Shown: positions 20,851-29,594 of the stretch, in pieces
How positions within the stretch are numbered: position 1 is the stretch's first letter
How the letters are laid out: each line of letters begins with the position of its first letter
From: Pseudomonas sp. LFM046
GTDB lineage: Bacteria; Pseudomonadota; Gammaproteobacteria; Pseudomonadales; Pseudomonadaceae
Reading direction: 5' to 3'
NCBI RefSeq assembly: GCF_000949385.2
Contig: NZ_JYKO02000002.1
Span: 1 to 45,232 of the forward strand
Length of the DNA stretch: 45,232 nucleotides
Translations under genes and position numbers: made by a program
Notes under the pieces: model-generated
Seen by the model: only the letters and a program-made list of their open reading frames with translations
What the model was told of the DNA's origin: nothing
Database searches by the model: none

Positions 20851-22780
20851 GGGCGTTCGTCGCTCCGCCAAAAAATGGGCACCGCCACCCCGGATGTCGA
20901 TTATCGAGTGGGCGGCAAAGTACCGGTACCTGTCTTCGGAGGAAGCGGGTCGCCCCGGCAAGTACCGTTTCCACGTCACGCCGCACCTGGTGTGGCCCGG
21001 TGGTCCGTTGGAGGCCCTGGAAGATCCGAAAGTCAGCGAGATCGTCTGCCGCAAGTCCGCCCAGGTAGCCTGGACCTCCGGCGTCCTGGGCAACGCCCTC
21101 GGCAAGTGGATCGACATCGACCCGTCCCCGATCCTGGTCCTGTTCCCGAAGGCCGAGGCCGCCAAGCAGTACGTGGCGGAGAAACTGGAGCCGATGATCG
21201 AGGCCACGCCTCGGCTGAAGAAGAAGGTCGACCTGCGCAGCCGCAAGCTGCAGCAGCGCCAGGACTTCAAGAAGTTTCCTGGTGGCTTCCTCAAGCTGGT
21301 GGGCTCCAACAGCCCGTCCAGCGTGAAATCGACCCCGGTGCCTCGGGTGGCGGTGGAGGAGCCAGACGATTGCAACCTGAACCTGCGGGGGCAGGGTGAC
21401 AGCATCAAGCTGGCGAAGGAGCGTCTGAAGACCTTCCGTCGCTCCAAGATCATCATCGGCGGCACGCCGACTATCGAGGGTCTGTCGGCCATCGACGCCG
21501 AGCTGGAGCTGTCGGACAAGCGCATTGGCCTGGTGCCTTGCCACGAATGCGGCGAAGAGCACGCACTCAGCTTCGACCACCTGATGTGCCCGGATGACCC
21601 GGACTACACCCACGAGGTGTATGGCCACAAGCGCCCAGAGTCGGCCTACTACGCTTGTCCGCATTGCGGCTGCAGCTGGGATGACAACCAGAAGAACGCG
21701 AACCTGCAGCATGGACGCTGGCTGGCCACCGCTGAGTTTCGCGGGATCGCCGGCTACATCCTCAACGAGCTGTATGCCACGTTCCACGGCTCGCGCTTCG
21801 CCGTGCTGCTGGAGAAGAAGCTCCAGGCCGAGTACGCCGCCGCGCGCGGCAACATCGGCCCGATGATCGCCTACGTGAACAGCTCCATGGGCGTGAGCTA
21901 TGCGTACAAGAGCGACGCGCCTAAGACCGACGAGCTGGAGAACCGCGCCGAGGCCTACGCCGAGCTGACCGCGCCCCGGGGCGTGCTGCTGGTGACGGCG
22001 GGTGTCGACGTTCAGGGCGACCGCTTGGCTGTGACAATTGTTGGTTGGGGGCGGGGTGAGGAGTCCTGGCGGTTGTACTGGGGCGAGTTGCCCGGCAACC
22101 CCATCGACCCCGGCGATGCGGTGTGGACTGCACTGGATAAGCTGCTGGCACAGCCGATCCCCAGCGAGGCCGGCTACACCCTGGCCATCTCCGGCATGAG
22201 CATCGACAGCTCGGACGGCAACACCAACCACGCGGTGTACACCTACGTCCGTGATCGCAAGCAGTTCAACATCATGGCGATCAAGGGCGCCTCGGTGGAC
22301 AACCGCGACAAGGAAATCTTCACCAAGCCGCCCGCCACGGCTGACACCACGCAGGACAACACCAAGGCGTCGAAGTACGGCCTGCGGGTTTACATCGTGG
22401 GCACGCACAAGGCCAAGACCCTGATCGATGGGCGCCTGCGCTTGAAGGGCTCGGGACCTGGGCGGATGCACTGGTACAGCGAGATCCGCGCGGACTACTA
22501 CGAGCAGATCACCAATGAGGTGCTGGCACCGCATCCGCGTACCCCCAGCAAGATGGTCTGGCAGAAGAAAGCTGGCCGGCGCAACGAGGCGCTCGACTGC
22601 GAGGTGTATGCCTTGCACGCCGCCCGCAGCCTGAAAACTCACCTGCTACGTGACAACGAATGGGACCAGCTGGAGCGGCAACTGCTCCAGCCCACGCTGT
22701 TCGCGGGCGATCAACCCACCGCTCCGGTGCCGGCCCGCGCGGTCGGTCGCCGTGGCACCCGCAGCCGCGCAGGCCGATAG
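20768..22780 (+). CDS. Terminase large subunit (GpA family)
   Basis: A 670-residue packaging ATPase/nuclease of the lambda gpA type (PF05876). Seen: the WAAKYRYLSSEEAGRPGKYRF start of the ATPase domain, VCRKSAQVAWTSGVLG in place of a classical P-loop as usual in this family, and VAVEEPDDC as the Walker B-like site. A zinc-ribbon-like pair, CHECGEEH and CPHCGCSW, follows, and the C-terminal nuclease part has VTAGVDVQGDRL. It cuts concatemers at cos and pumps DNA into the prohead. It starts inside the small-subunit gene. The start could be one of several ATGs at 20768-20783. Confidence 0.95.
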   Translation: MTLMTMTRLTGTLTSRTIRRQLRKTANKGVRRSAKKWAPPPRMSIIEWAAKYRYLSSEEAGRPGKYRFHVTPHLVWPGGPLEALEDPKVSEIVCRKSAQVAWTSGVLGNALGKWIDIDPSPILVLFPKAEAAKQYVAEKLEPMIEATPRLKKKVDLRSRKLQQRQDFKKFPGGFLKLVGSNSPSSVKSTPVPRVAVEEPDDCNLNLRGQGDSIKLAKERLKTFRRSKIIIGGTPTIEGLSAIDAELELSDKRIGLVPCHECGEEHALSFDHLMCPDDPDYTHEVYGHKRPESAYYACPHCGCSWDDNQKNANLQHGRWLATAEFRGIAGYILNELYATFHGSRFAVLLEKKLQAEYAAARGNIGPMIAYVNSSMGVSYAYKSDAPKTDELENRAEAYAELTAPRGVLLVTAGVDVQGDRLAVTIVGWGRGEESWRLYWGELPGNPIDPGDAVWTALDKLLAQPIPSEAGYTLAISGMSIDSSDGNTNHAVYTYVRDRKQFNIMAIKGASVDNRDKEIFTKPPATADTTQDNTKASKYGLRVYIVGTHKAKTLIDGRLRLKGSGPGRMHWYSEIRADYYEQITNEVLAPHPRTPSKMVWQKKAGRRNEALDCEVYALHAARSLKTHLLRDNEWDQLERQLLQPTLFAGDQPTAPVPARAVGRRGTRSRAGR

Positions 22781-22789
22781 AGGTACACC

Positions 22790-23005
22790 ATGACAGAAGC
22801 AGAGCAGCGCGTGGCGCGCATCCAGGCCTCCATCGACGACGTGCTGACCAAGGGCCAGCGGTTCCGCAAGGGTGACCGCCAGCTGGACCGCGCCGAACTG
22901 GCGAGTCTGCGCATGCTGCTGACCCAGGCTCAGGAAGAAGTCGACCGCGAGAAGGCGGCACAGGCCGGCAAGGGCCGCAACCGCATCAACTACGCCAGGA
23001 TCTGA
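22790..23005 (+). CDS. Head-tail joining protein gpW-like
   Basis: A 71-residue protein (MTEAEQRVARIQASIDDVLT) with two helices and GDRQLDRAELASLRMLL, ending GRNRINYARI. This is the size, charge and place (between terminase and portal) of lambda gpW, which stabilises packaged DNA and forms the site for tail joining. Conservation of the basic NRINYARI-type end supports the call. The portal starts 3 bases after the stop. Confidence 0.85.
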   Translation: MTEAEQRVARIQASIDDVLTKGQRFRKGDRQLDRAELASLRMLLTQAQEEVDREKAAQAGKGRNRINYARI

Positions 23006-23007
23006 CC

Positions 23008-24618
23008 ATGGGCCTGTTCAAGAAGAACCCCGCTGAGCTGCTCATGCGGGAAGCGCTGCGTCTGGCGAAGGCCACCGCAGCGCCGGGCCAGGTCGTCGCG
23101 CAGGGCGGCGGTGGTGGTGTCGAGACCCGCTGGCGGGGTGCCTCCCGGGTGCTGCGCAGCATGGCCAGCTGGATTCCCGGTCTCGGCAGTCCCCGTCGTG
23201 ACCTGCCCAGCAACGAGCGCCGCATGCTGATCGCGCGCTCGCACGATGCCATGCGCAACCACCTGCTGGCCCGTGGCGTAATCTCCCGGCTGCGCACCAA
23301 CGTCGTGGGCACCGGCCTGGTCTGTCGGGCGCAGGTCGACCAGGTGGCGCTCGGGATCAGCGAGGCCGAAGCCGAACGGCTCAACGCCTTGCTGGATTGG
23401 GTGTGGAACCTCTACGCCGACAACCCGATGGAGTGTGATGCCGAGGGTCAGCTCAACCACTACCAGCTCCAGGCTCTGGCGTTGGTCTCTTCCATGGTCA
23501 GTGGCGATCTGCTGGTGGCCACCCCGGACGAGGAACGTCCAGGGTGCGTGTTCAGCACCCGTCTGCAGCTGATCGAGGGCGACCGCGTGGCCAACCCGAA
23601 TTTCGCCCCGGATCGCGAAGGGCTGGTGGATGGGGTGGAGTTCGACCGGCTCGGTGCTCCGGTCGCCTTCCATGTCTGCCGTGGCTACCCCGGCGACCTG
23701 ACGGCGGGTAGCTCGATGGCCTGGGACCGGCTCCCGGTGTTCGGCGCGGCTACTGGCCGGCGCCGCGTCCTGCATGTGATGGCCGACAAATCTCGGCCCG
23801 GGCAGAAGCGCGGCGCACCCTACTTGGCGCCGATCCTGGAGCCGCTGCAGAAGCTGGAGCGCTACAGCAGCGCCGAGCTGATGGCGGCGGTGGTGTCGGC
23901 GATGTTCACGGTGTTCATCAAGAAAACCGGAGATTTCCAGGCCGGCAACCTGCCTTTGTCGGCCCTGGTCAACGAGGGCGCCGGGGCCAGCACTGATGAC
24001 GTGGGCTCCGGTGAGATCGAACTGGGCGAGGGCGCCATCGTTGACCTGGGGCAAGGTGAAGAGCCGATCATCGCCAACCCGGCGCGACCCAACGCGCAGT
24101 TCGACCCGTTCTTCCTCTCCATCGTCACCCAGATCGGTGCGGCGCTGGAGTTGCCGCGCGACGAACTGTTGCTGCTCTACAACACCAGCTACAGCGCCGC
24201 TCGTGCCGCCATGCTGCAGGCCTGGCGCTTCTACAGTCTGCGCCGCTGGTGGCTGACCTGCGACTTCTGCCAGCCCGGCCGCGAGCTGGTGATCGACGAG
24301 GCGGTGGCCCGGGGAATGATCGAGCTGCCGGGGTACGGTGATCCGGCCAAGCGTCGGGCGTACCTTCAGGCGCTCTGGATCGGTCCTGCCCGTGGCGCCA
24401 TCGACGAACTGAAGGAAGCCAACGCGGCGGGCAAGCGCATCGAGATCGGCGTCAGCAACGAGCACCTGGAGACGGCGGCAATGACAGGCGAGCCCTGGCA
24501 GGTCGTGTTCCGCCAGCGCGCCCGCGAGGTCGAACAACGGCGCCAGGCCGGTCTGTACACCCCGCCCAAGGGCGCCGAGTCGGCGCCCCCTGAGCCGAAA
24601 CAACCCGACGAGGAATAA
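23008..24618 (+). CDS. Portal protein, lambda family
   Basis: A 536-residue portal of the lambda gpB family. Typical stretches: NHLLARGVISRLRTNVVGTGL near residue 85-105, SGDLLVATPDE, SRPGQKRGAPYLAPILEPLQKLERYS around 260-285, and IGAALELPRDELLLLYNTSYSAARAAML near 380-405. It forms the dodecameric ring through which DNA passes. It has the normal length for the family. It starts 3 bases after the gpW-like gene and ends 3 bases before the protease gene. Confidence 0.95.
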   Translation: MGLFKKNPAELLMREALRLAKATAAPGQVVAQGGGGGVETRWRGASRVLRSMASWIPGLGSPRRDLPSNERRMLIARSHDAMRNHLLARGVISRLRTNVVGTGLVCRAQVDQVALGISEAEAERLNALLDWVWNLYADNPMECDAEGQLNHYQLQALALVSSMVSGDLLVATPDEERPGCVFSTRLQLIEGDRVANPNFAPDREGLVDGVEFDRLGAPVAFHVCRGYPGDLTAGSSMAWDRLPVFGAATGRRRVLHVMADKSRPGQKRGAPYLAPILEPLQKLERYSSAELMAAVVSAMFTVFIKKTGDFQAGNLPLSALVNEGAGASTDDVGSGEIELGEGAIVDLGQGEEPIIANPARPNAQFDPFFLSIVTQIGAALELPRDELLLLYNTSYSAARAAMLQAWRFYSLRRWWLTCDFCQPGRELVIDEAVARGMIELPGYGDPAKRRAYLQALWIGPARGAIDELKEANAAGKRIEIGVSNEHLETAAMTGEPWQVVFRQRAREVEQRRQAGLYTPPKGAESAPPEPKQPDEE

Positions 24619-24620
24619 CC

Positions 24621-25850
24621 ATGCCCCGCGCATTCGAGCTGGCTGCCTCGCAGCCCTGGCTGATGCTGCCCCACGCCCTGGATAACCTGCTGGCCATCGC
24701 TGATCGCATGGGAGATCCGGCCGCACTGGTGACCAAGCAGGGGCAGCGACTGGAGACAGCCCGTACCGTGACCGTCCGCGATGGTGTGGCCATCGTCCCG
24801 GTGGTCGGGCCGATCTTCCGTTACGCCAACCTGTTCACCGAGATCAGCGGCGCCACCAGCACCCAGGTGCTGGCCACCGATATCCGCGCCGCCCTGGATG
24901 ACCCGAACATCAAGGCCATCATCCTCAACGTCGACAGTCCGGGCGGCATCGCCTCCGGCATCAACGAGCTGGCCGAGATGATCTACGAAGGCCGGGCGCG
25001 CAAGCGCATCGTGGCCTACGGCGGCGGCACGGTGGCCAGTGCGGCCTACTGGATCGCCTCGGCCGCCAGCGAAATCGTGCTCGATGCCACGGCGGTCGCC
25101 GGCAGCATCGGCACGGTCATCGATGCGGTAGTGGAGGGCGAGGATGCTGGCGGGCGCAGGCGCTACCAGATCGTCAGCCGCAACGCCCCGAACAAACGCC
25201 CCGACCTCAGCACCGAAGAAGGCCGCGCCAAGGTGGCCGAAACGGTGGACGCCCTGTCCGATGTGTTCGAGGCCAAGGTGGCCCGCAACCTCGGCGTGCA
25301 AGTCACCAAGCTCCCCGAGATGGGCGACAAGGGCGGCCTGCGGGTCGGCGCTGCTGCCGTTGAGCACGGCCTGGCGCACCGGCTCGGCTCGCTCGATTCC
25401 CTGATCACCGAACTGGCCAAACCGGCCGCAACCACCCTGAGGAAACCCAGCATGACCACCGTCACCACCACGGCGGAGTTGCGTGCCGCCATCGCTGCCG
25501 GCACCGATCCCAACGTCATCGAGATCGCGGCTCAGCCGAATCTGGACGAGATCCGCACTGAGGCCCGCACCGAGGGCGCGAAGAGCGAGCGCGAGCGCCT
25601 GAAGGGCATCAACGCCCTGGCCTCCAAGGGCTTCGAGAAGGAAATCGAGGCCGCCATCGACAGCGGCGCCACCGTCGAAGCGACCGCCCTGCAGCTGTTC
25701 AGGGCGGCCGGCGAGCGCGGCATCACCCTGGCCGGAATCAAGCTGGACAGCACCAGCGCCACCACCACCACCCCGCCGGCCGGTGACAAGGCCGAGCAAG
25801 AACACAAAGCCGCCGTCAACTACATCGTGGCCGGCGCCAACGCCCGCTGA
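24621..25850 (+). CDS. S49 head maturation protease/scaffold
   Basis: A 409-residue fusion like lambda gpC. Residues about 55-270 are a ClpP/SppA-like S49 peptidase: NVDSPGGIASG (oxyanion loop) and GGGTVASAAYWIASAA with the presumed catalytic Ser, then AGSIGTV. The C-terminal 130 residues are charged and helical (KSERERLKGINALASKGF) as in a scaffold. The protease would cut scaffold and head proteins during assembly. A second start for the scaffold part is visible inside (25452). Neighbours are portal and decoration protein, as in lambda B-C-Nu3-D-E. Confidence 0.93.
   Translation: MPRAFELAASQPWLMLPHALDNLLAIADRMGDPAALVTKQGQRLETARTVTVRDGVAIVPVVGPIFRYANLFTEISGATSTQVLATDIRAALDDPNIKAIILNVDSPGGIASGINELAEMIYEGRARKRIVAYGGGTVASAAYWIASAASEIVLDATAVAGSIGTVIDAVVEGEDAGGRRRYQIVSRNAPNKRPDLSTEEGRAKVAETVDALSDVFEAKVARNLGVQVTKLPEMGDKGGLRVGAAAVEHGLAHRLGSLDSLITELAKPAATTLRKPSMTTVTTTAELRAAIAAGTDPNVIEIAAQPNLDEIRTEARTEGAKSERERLKGINALASKGFEKEIEAAIDSGATVEATALQLFRAAGERGITLAGIKLDSTSATTTTPPAGDKAEQEHKAAVNYIVAGANAR
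25452..25850 (+). CDS. Nested scaffold protein (Nu3-like)
   Basis: In-frame internal start of the protease gene. ATG 25452 (MTTVTTTAELRAAIAAGTDP) follows a GAGGA ribosome site about 8 bases upstream. It would give a 132-residue protein made only of the charged helical scaffold region, as lambda Nu3 is made from the 3' end of gene C. The product is inferred. Confidence 0.72.
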   Translation: MTTVTTTAELRAAIAAGTDPNVIEIAAQPNLDEIRTEARTEGAKSERERLKGINALASKGFEKEIEAAIDSGATVEATALQLFRAAGERGITLAGIKLDSTSATTTTPPAGDKAEQEHKAAVNYIVAGANAR

Positions 25851-25861
25851 GGAGAACCGTG

Positions 25862-26212
25862 ATGCCGAACCCCGAACGCAACACCTACACGCCGGACCAA
25901 CTGATGGCCGGTGACTTCCCCGCCGTGAAGCGCTCCGGCGTGATCGCCGCCGGTCAGCAGCTTTCCCGGGGTGCCGTCCTGGGCGAAGTCACCGCTTCCG
26001 GCGAATTCAAACTCTCGGCTAGCGCCGCCAGCGACGGCTCGCAAACCCCGTCCGTGGTGCTCGACGAGGACATCGACACCACGGGTGGTGCGGCTCCGGC
26101 CCCGCTGCTGCTGACCGGTGAGGTACTGGGCTCGGTCCTGACCCTCGGCGCCGGCCACACCCTGGCAGCTGTCCGCAAGGCGCTGCGCCCCCTGTCCATC
26201 TTCGTGCGCTGA
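25862..26212 (+). CDS. Head decoration protein (gpD-like)
   Basis: A 116-residue capsid-stabilising protein like lambda gpD (PF02924). MPNPERNTYTPDQLMAGDFP at the N-terminus, GVIAAGQQLSRGAVLGEVT in the middle and a C-terminal VRKALRPLSIFVR fit the family. Trimers would cap the expanded head. ATG 25862 is used; a GTG directly before it is also possible, with AGGAG just upstream. Confidence 0.92.
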   Translation: MPNPERNTYTPDQLMAGDFPAVKRSGVIAAGQQLSRGAVLGEVTASGEFKLSASAASDGSQTPSVVLDEDIDTTGGAAPAPLLLTGEVLGSVLTLGAGHTLAAVRKALRPLSIFVR

Positions 26213-26227
26213 TAGGAGCGACTCTCT

Positions 26228-27259
26228 ATGGATCTGTTCGATACCCGCACCATGCTCGACGCCGTTGAGCAGATGAAGCCGGCGCGCCGCTTCCTGCTCA
26301 ACACCTTCTTCAACGGCGCCAACCCGCGCACCTTTGCCACCACCACCGTCGACATCGACATCGTGAAGGGCAAGCGCAAGATGGCCCCCTTCGTCCACCC
26401 GCGCCTGCCGGGCAGCGTGTCCCTGCGTGAAGGTTTTCGCGCGGACACCTACAAACCGCCGTATATCCAGCCCAAGCGCGAGACCACCGCCGAGTTGGTG
26501 CTGAAGCGCTCGGCTGGAGAGAACCCCTTCGCCACCAAAACTCCGCAGCAGCGCGCAGGTGCGATCCTGGGCAAGGATCTGGCCGACCTCGACGATGAGA
26601 TCACCCGTCGCGAAGAGTGGATGTGCGCCCAGGCGCTGACCACCGGTCTCGTGCGGGTGCTTGGCGAGGGGGTGGATGACACCATCGACTTCCTGATGGA
26701 CGCCAGCCACAAGATCACCCTGACCACCGACAAGTGGGATGCCGCAGGCTCCGACCCCATCGGCAACCTGCGCCAGTGGAAGCGCGGCCGGATCGCCAAG
26801 GATTCTGGCCGCACGGCCAACGTAGCGGTGCTGAGCGGTGAGGCGGTGGACGCCTTCCAGAAAAACGATCTGGTGATGAAGCAGCTCAACACCCGCCGCG
26901 TTGACCTGGGCATCATCAAGCCGGAAGAACTGCCGGACGGTGTCACCTACCTCGGCTACCTCAACGACCCGGGCGTCGACCTGTACAGCTACGACGAGTG
27001 GTACCTGGACGATGCCGGCGCCGAGCAACCGATGATCCCGGCGGGTGGCCTGATCCTCGGTTCCACCAACACCCAGAACGCCATGCTCTATGCTGCGATC
27101 CAGGACCTGGAAGCTATCGAGAGCGGTCTGGTGGAGGCGCGCCGCTTCCCGAAGTCCTGGGTCACCAAGGAGCCGAGCGCGCGCTGGCTAAAACTGCAGG
27201 CCGCTGCCCTGGCCGGCTTCCTCGAGCCCGACGCATTCGTCTACGCGAAGGTGGTGTGA
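26228..27259 (+). CDS. Major capsid protein (gpE family)
   Basis: A 343-residue major head protein of the lambda gpE family (PF03864). Seen: LFDTRTMLDAVEQMKPARRFL near the start, TVDIDIVKGKRKMAPFVHPR, and a C-terminal SGLVEARRFPKSWVTKEPSAR. It has the HK97 fold in this family and normal length. The gene has an unusually regular codon use, as is common for a highly expressed protein. It lies between the decoration protein and a small FI-position gene. Confidence 0.95.
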   Translation: MDLFDTRTMLDAVEQMKPARRFLLNTFFNGANPRTFATTTVDIDIVKGKRKMAPFVHPRLPGSVSLREGFRADTYKPPYIQPKRETTAELVLKRSAGENPFATKTPQQRAGAILGKDLADLDDEITRREEWMCAQALTTGLVRVLGEGVDDTIDFLMDASHKITLTTDKWDAAGSDPIGNLRQWKRGRIAKDSGRTANVAVLSGEAVDAFQKNDLVMKQLNTRRVDLGIIKPEELPDGVTYLGYLNDPGVDLYSYDEWYLDDAGAEQPMIPAGGLILGSTNTQNAMLYAAIQDLEAIESGLVEARRFPKSWVTKEPSARWLKLQAAALAGFLEPDAFVYAKVV

Positions 27260-27260
27260 C

Positions 27261-27587
27261 ATGGCCAAGAAAGGCGAATTCATCGTCATCGACGGCTGCA
27301 TCCAGGAAGGTCGCGAGACCTTCCTCCCTGGCTCGGTCTACACCCCTCCGACCACCAAGCTCCGCGACGAACTGCTGGAGGCCGGTGTGATCGCTCCCGT
27401 GAAGGATCCGGTGGCGCAGGCGGCCATCCGCGCCGCGGAAGGCCGCAAGCCCCAGACCCCTTCCGCCCCGGATCTGCTCACGCCTCCAGCAAGTGACGAT
27501 AACGCGGGCGGTACTGGTGACGAGGGTGGTGATGGCGCTGATGGTGGCAGTGAAGATGCGGGTGGCGACGGCGTGACCGGTGACTGA
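27261..27587 (+). CDS. FI-position packaging-assist protein
   Basis: A 108-residue protein (MAKKGEFIVIDGCIQEGRET). The first 55 residues form a small beta/alpha part. The rest is a low-complexity acidic Gly/Asp tail (about 75-108, GGTGDEGGDGADGGSEDAGG). It occupies the position of lambda gene FI, between capsid and connector genes. No sequence family is recognised with certainty. The acidic tail may be flexible and bind a packaging partner, which is inferred. Confidence 0.7.
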   Translation: MAKKGEFIVIDGCIQEGRETFLPGSVYTPPTTKLRDELLEAGVIAPVKDPVAQAAIRAAEGRKPQTPSAPDLLTPPASDDNAGGTGDEGGDGADGGSEDAGGDGVTGD

Positions 27588-27589
27588 CT

Positions 27590-27910
27590 ATGGTCTCCTT
27601 CGCCGACCAGATCGAGGAGGTGGACTCCATCCTCCTCGACACCTTCCGCGATGGTTGCGGCGATTACCAAGACGCAAATGGCCAGCTACTGATCAAGGGA
27701 ATCCCCTTGATCATTGATCGCAATTTGGAGCACTCGGGCCCCGACGGGATCTTCATGACGCAGGCGGCTGGTTTGACCTGGCGGCATGCTGATCTGGAGT
27801 GTGCCGAGCAGGGTGGCCTGTTTGTGGTTGAAGGTATCCGCTTCATCGTCGAAGACATCATTGCCGACGACGGCCACATGGTCACAGCAGTCTGCCAGGT
27901 GCAACTATGA
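27590..27910 (+). CDS. Head-tail connector, FII-like position
   Basis: A 106-residue protein (MVSFADQIEEVDSILLDTFR). It looks beta-rich after residue 30 (IKGIPLIIDRN, LFVVEGIRFIVEDII). Lambda gpFII is about this size and at this position: it seals the head and takes the tail. It overlaps the next gene by 4 bases (ATGA). Confidence 0.68.
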   Translation: MVSFADQIEEVDSILLDTFRDGCGDYQDANGQLLIKGIPLIIDRNLEHSGPDGIFMTQAAGLTWRHADLECAEQGGLFVVEGIRFIVEDIIADDGHMVTAVCQVQL

Positions 27911-28365
27911 CTCAGAACCCTCTGACTGAGGGCCGGGAGGCTCTGCTGTCCCGGCTTGCCACGATCAATGTGGCGGGTGGTTACCTCACCAATGTCGGTG
28001 CAAATGTGCATTCGGGCTGGTTGAGTGAGGTGATCAAGGCCAAGGCAGTGTCGTATCCGCTGCTGGTGGTGCAGCCGAGCCGTGGGCAGCCTCCGGCTGC
28101 TGCCCCAGGAGCGATCAAGCTGCAGTCCGGATTTCGCGTCGTCGGCGCAGTGGAGGCCGGGATCAGCTATGAGTCGGCGCTCGAAGACCTCCAGCTGGAT
28201 GTGATGCGCTGCCTCATGCCTGGGCACACGAAATTTCTCGAGTGGCTGCCGGTCGGCGTGTTGGGAATTCAGTTTGGTACGCCCGATTCGTTCCCTCCCG
28301 GTGATGGGCTTAGCTGCGCGACTTTTCTCCTGCCGGTTTACCTTACCGTCGTGATCCAGCAGTAA
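27907..28365 (+). CDS. Minor tail protein U-like (tail terminator)
   Basis: A 152-residue protein (MTQNPLTEGREALLSRLATI). YPLLVVQPSRGQP, FRVVGAVEAGISYESALEDLQLDVMRCL and the end SCATFLLPVYLTVV have the pattern of tail terminator proteins (gpU type), which form a ring at the head-proximal end of the tail. It lies between the connector and the tail tube gene, as expected. A terminator-like hairpin follows. Confidence 0.7.
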   Translation: MTQNPLTEGREALLSRLATINVAGGYLTNVGANVHSGWLSEVIKAKAVSYPLLVVQPSRGQPPAAAPGAIKLQSGFRVVGAVEAGISYESALEDLQLDVMRCLMPGHTKFLEWLPVGVLGIQFGTPDSFPPGDGLSCATFLLPVYLTVVIQQ

Positions 28366-28381
28366 ATATTCCAACCCTACG

Positions 28382-28405
28382 AGCCCGGCCCAGTGCCGGG
28401 CTTTC
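28382..28405 (+). terminator. Hairpin before tail tube gene
   Basis: 8-bp stem AGCCCGGC / GCCGGGCT with a 5-base loop, followed by TTTCGCATTT. A weak or partial terminator that may lower readthrough, or an mRNA-end signal. Confidence 0.65.
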
Positions 28406-28424
28406 GCATTTCAGGAGGCCAACA

Positions 28425-29204
28425 ATGGCTCGTACCGTAGAAACCTTTGTAGTCGGCGGCGTCGTCAAGATGCGCAAGGCTCGCACCGGCTTGCCGTTCA
28501 CCGACGTTGGCCTTGTCAGCACGTACCAGCAGACGCACGAGACCAACCAGCTTCGTCTGGAGAACACTCGCACCCCGCTGGGTGGCACCTTCGACAAGCT
28601 CGACAAGGTGACCTCCATGAACCTGGCTATCTTCTTCCGCGAGTTCAATTCGGTGAACCTGGCCAACCTGCTGTGGGCGGATGTCACCTCGGTGCCGTCG
28701 GCTGCCGTTGCTGACGAGGTGGTTATTGTTCAGGTCGGCAAGACCAGCGCCCTGGCCAAGATGCCGCTCACCATCACCAGCGTGAAGGACGACGCCACCG
28801 GCCTGGTCGAGTTCGACGAAGACAACGATTTCAAGATGACCGGTGCTGGCATCGAGGTCCTGGAAGGCAGCGCCCTGGCCACGGCCATCGGCTCCGATGA
28901 CGACTACAAGGTCAAGGTGACCTACACCTGTGCAGCCTACGACGAAATTCAGGCTCTCACCAACAGCGGTGAAGAGTGGGAAATCCTCTTCGAAGGTGCC
29001 AACGCCGTGGGCACCAAGTCGCGCGTCAACAACCGCTACTTCCGCTGCAAGTTCGGCGTTGCCGAAAGCCTGGACTGGATCAGCGTCGAAGACTTTATGG
29101 GCATGCAGTCCACCTGCGAAGTGCTTGCCGATGACACCCGCATCGGCGCCGGTCTATCGCAGTACATGAAGATCCAGAAGGAAACCCCGATTCCGACTCC
29201 GTGA
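28425..29204 (+). CDS. Major tail tube protein
   Basis: A 259-residue tail tube protein. LPFTDVGLVSTYQQTHETNQL, LGGTFDKLDKVTSMNLAIFFREF and a later VNNRYFRCKFGVAESLDWIS are typical of the phage tail tube family from Pseudomonas siphophages. It would stack as hexamers around the tape measure. It has a good AGGAGG ribosome site 6 bases before ATG 28425. Moderate Asn/Asp content, no membrane segment. Confidence 0.83.
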   Translation: MARTVETFVVGGVVKMRKARTGLPFTDVGLVSTYQQTHETNQLRLENTRTPLGGTFDKLDKVTSMNLAIFFREFNSVNLANLLWADVTSVPSAAVADEVVIVQVGKTSALAKMPLTITSVKDDATGLVEFDEDNDFKMTGAGIEVLEGSALATAIGSDDDYKVKVTYTCAAYDEIQALTNSGEEWEILFEGANAVGTKSRVNNRYFRCKFGVAESLDWISVEDFMGMQSTCEVLADDTRIGAGLSQYMKIQKETPIPTP

Positions 29205-29230
29205 CCGGTGGGCGACTGATGGGCTACATT

Positions 29231-29254
29231 CCCTCCCATTCTTTCGTGGGAGGG
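29231..29254 (+). promoter_or_regulatory. Hairpin sequestering a ribosome site
   Basis: Perfect 8-bp stem CCCTCCCA / TGGGAGGG with an 8-base loop. The downstream arm contains the GGGAGGG ribosome site of the gene at 29263, so translation is expected only when the stem opens. It may keep this gene low in the late transcript. Confidence 0.65.
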
Positions 29255-29262
29255 AAACCCTG

Positions 29263-29577
29263 ATGCAGTGCAATGTTTGCCAATATGAATTTACCCTGAA
29301 CGAGATCCAGTCCGGCGCCGAGTGCCCGAAGTGTGCAGAGGCCCAACGGCTGGAGCGGCGCGCGGCCGAAATTGTGGCCGAGAAAGCGCAGCCAAAGGCG
29401 TATGTGAAGCCCCAGGAAGTTGTCGTTGTGGACTTCCAGATGAGCTTCAACTCCATGGTCTGGCTCATGGTTAAGGCCGCGCTAGCGTCCATCCCAGCTT
29501 TCATTATTTTGTTCTTAATCGGGGCAGCCTTGACCTTCTTTTTTGGCGCATTTTTCGGCGCCCTCACAAAGATCTAA
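29263..29577 (+). CDS. Zinc-ribbon membrane protein (moron)
   Basis: A 104-residue protein with an N-terminal zinc ribbon (C3-x2-C6 and C21-x2-C24, CNVCQYEF and CPKCAEAQ), a charged middle, and one or two membrane segments at about 66-100 (VWLMVKAALASIPAFIILFLIGAALTFFF). Not recognised in any tail gene. It is placed between the tail tube and chaperone genes, with its own ribosome-site hairpin before and a strong terminator after, the form of a moron. Superinfection exclusion or change of the host envelope is plausible but not shown. Confidence 0.75.
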   Translation: MQCNVCQYEFTLNEIQSGAECPKCAEAQRLERRAAEIVAEKAQPKAYVKPQEVVVVDFQMSFNSMVWLMVKAALASIPAFIILFLIGAALTFFFGAFFGALTKI

Positions 29578-29594
29578 GGCTGTTAGCACCCATG

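Noticed and set aside
20750-22642. Long open frame opposite the terminase large-subunit gene
   Set aside because: It mirrors the GpA gene in GC-rich DNA, has low-complexity His/Gln/Arg/Val composition and no family pattern. The same holds for long antisense frames at 9681-10982, 22990-24726, 34883-37327, 37587-39371 and 40014-41564.
27261-27587. Pseudogene suspected from the low-complexity acidic tail
   Set aside because: The frame is intact, tightly spaced between capsid and connector genes, and such tails are normal at this position.
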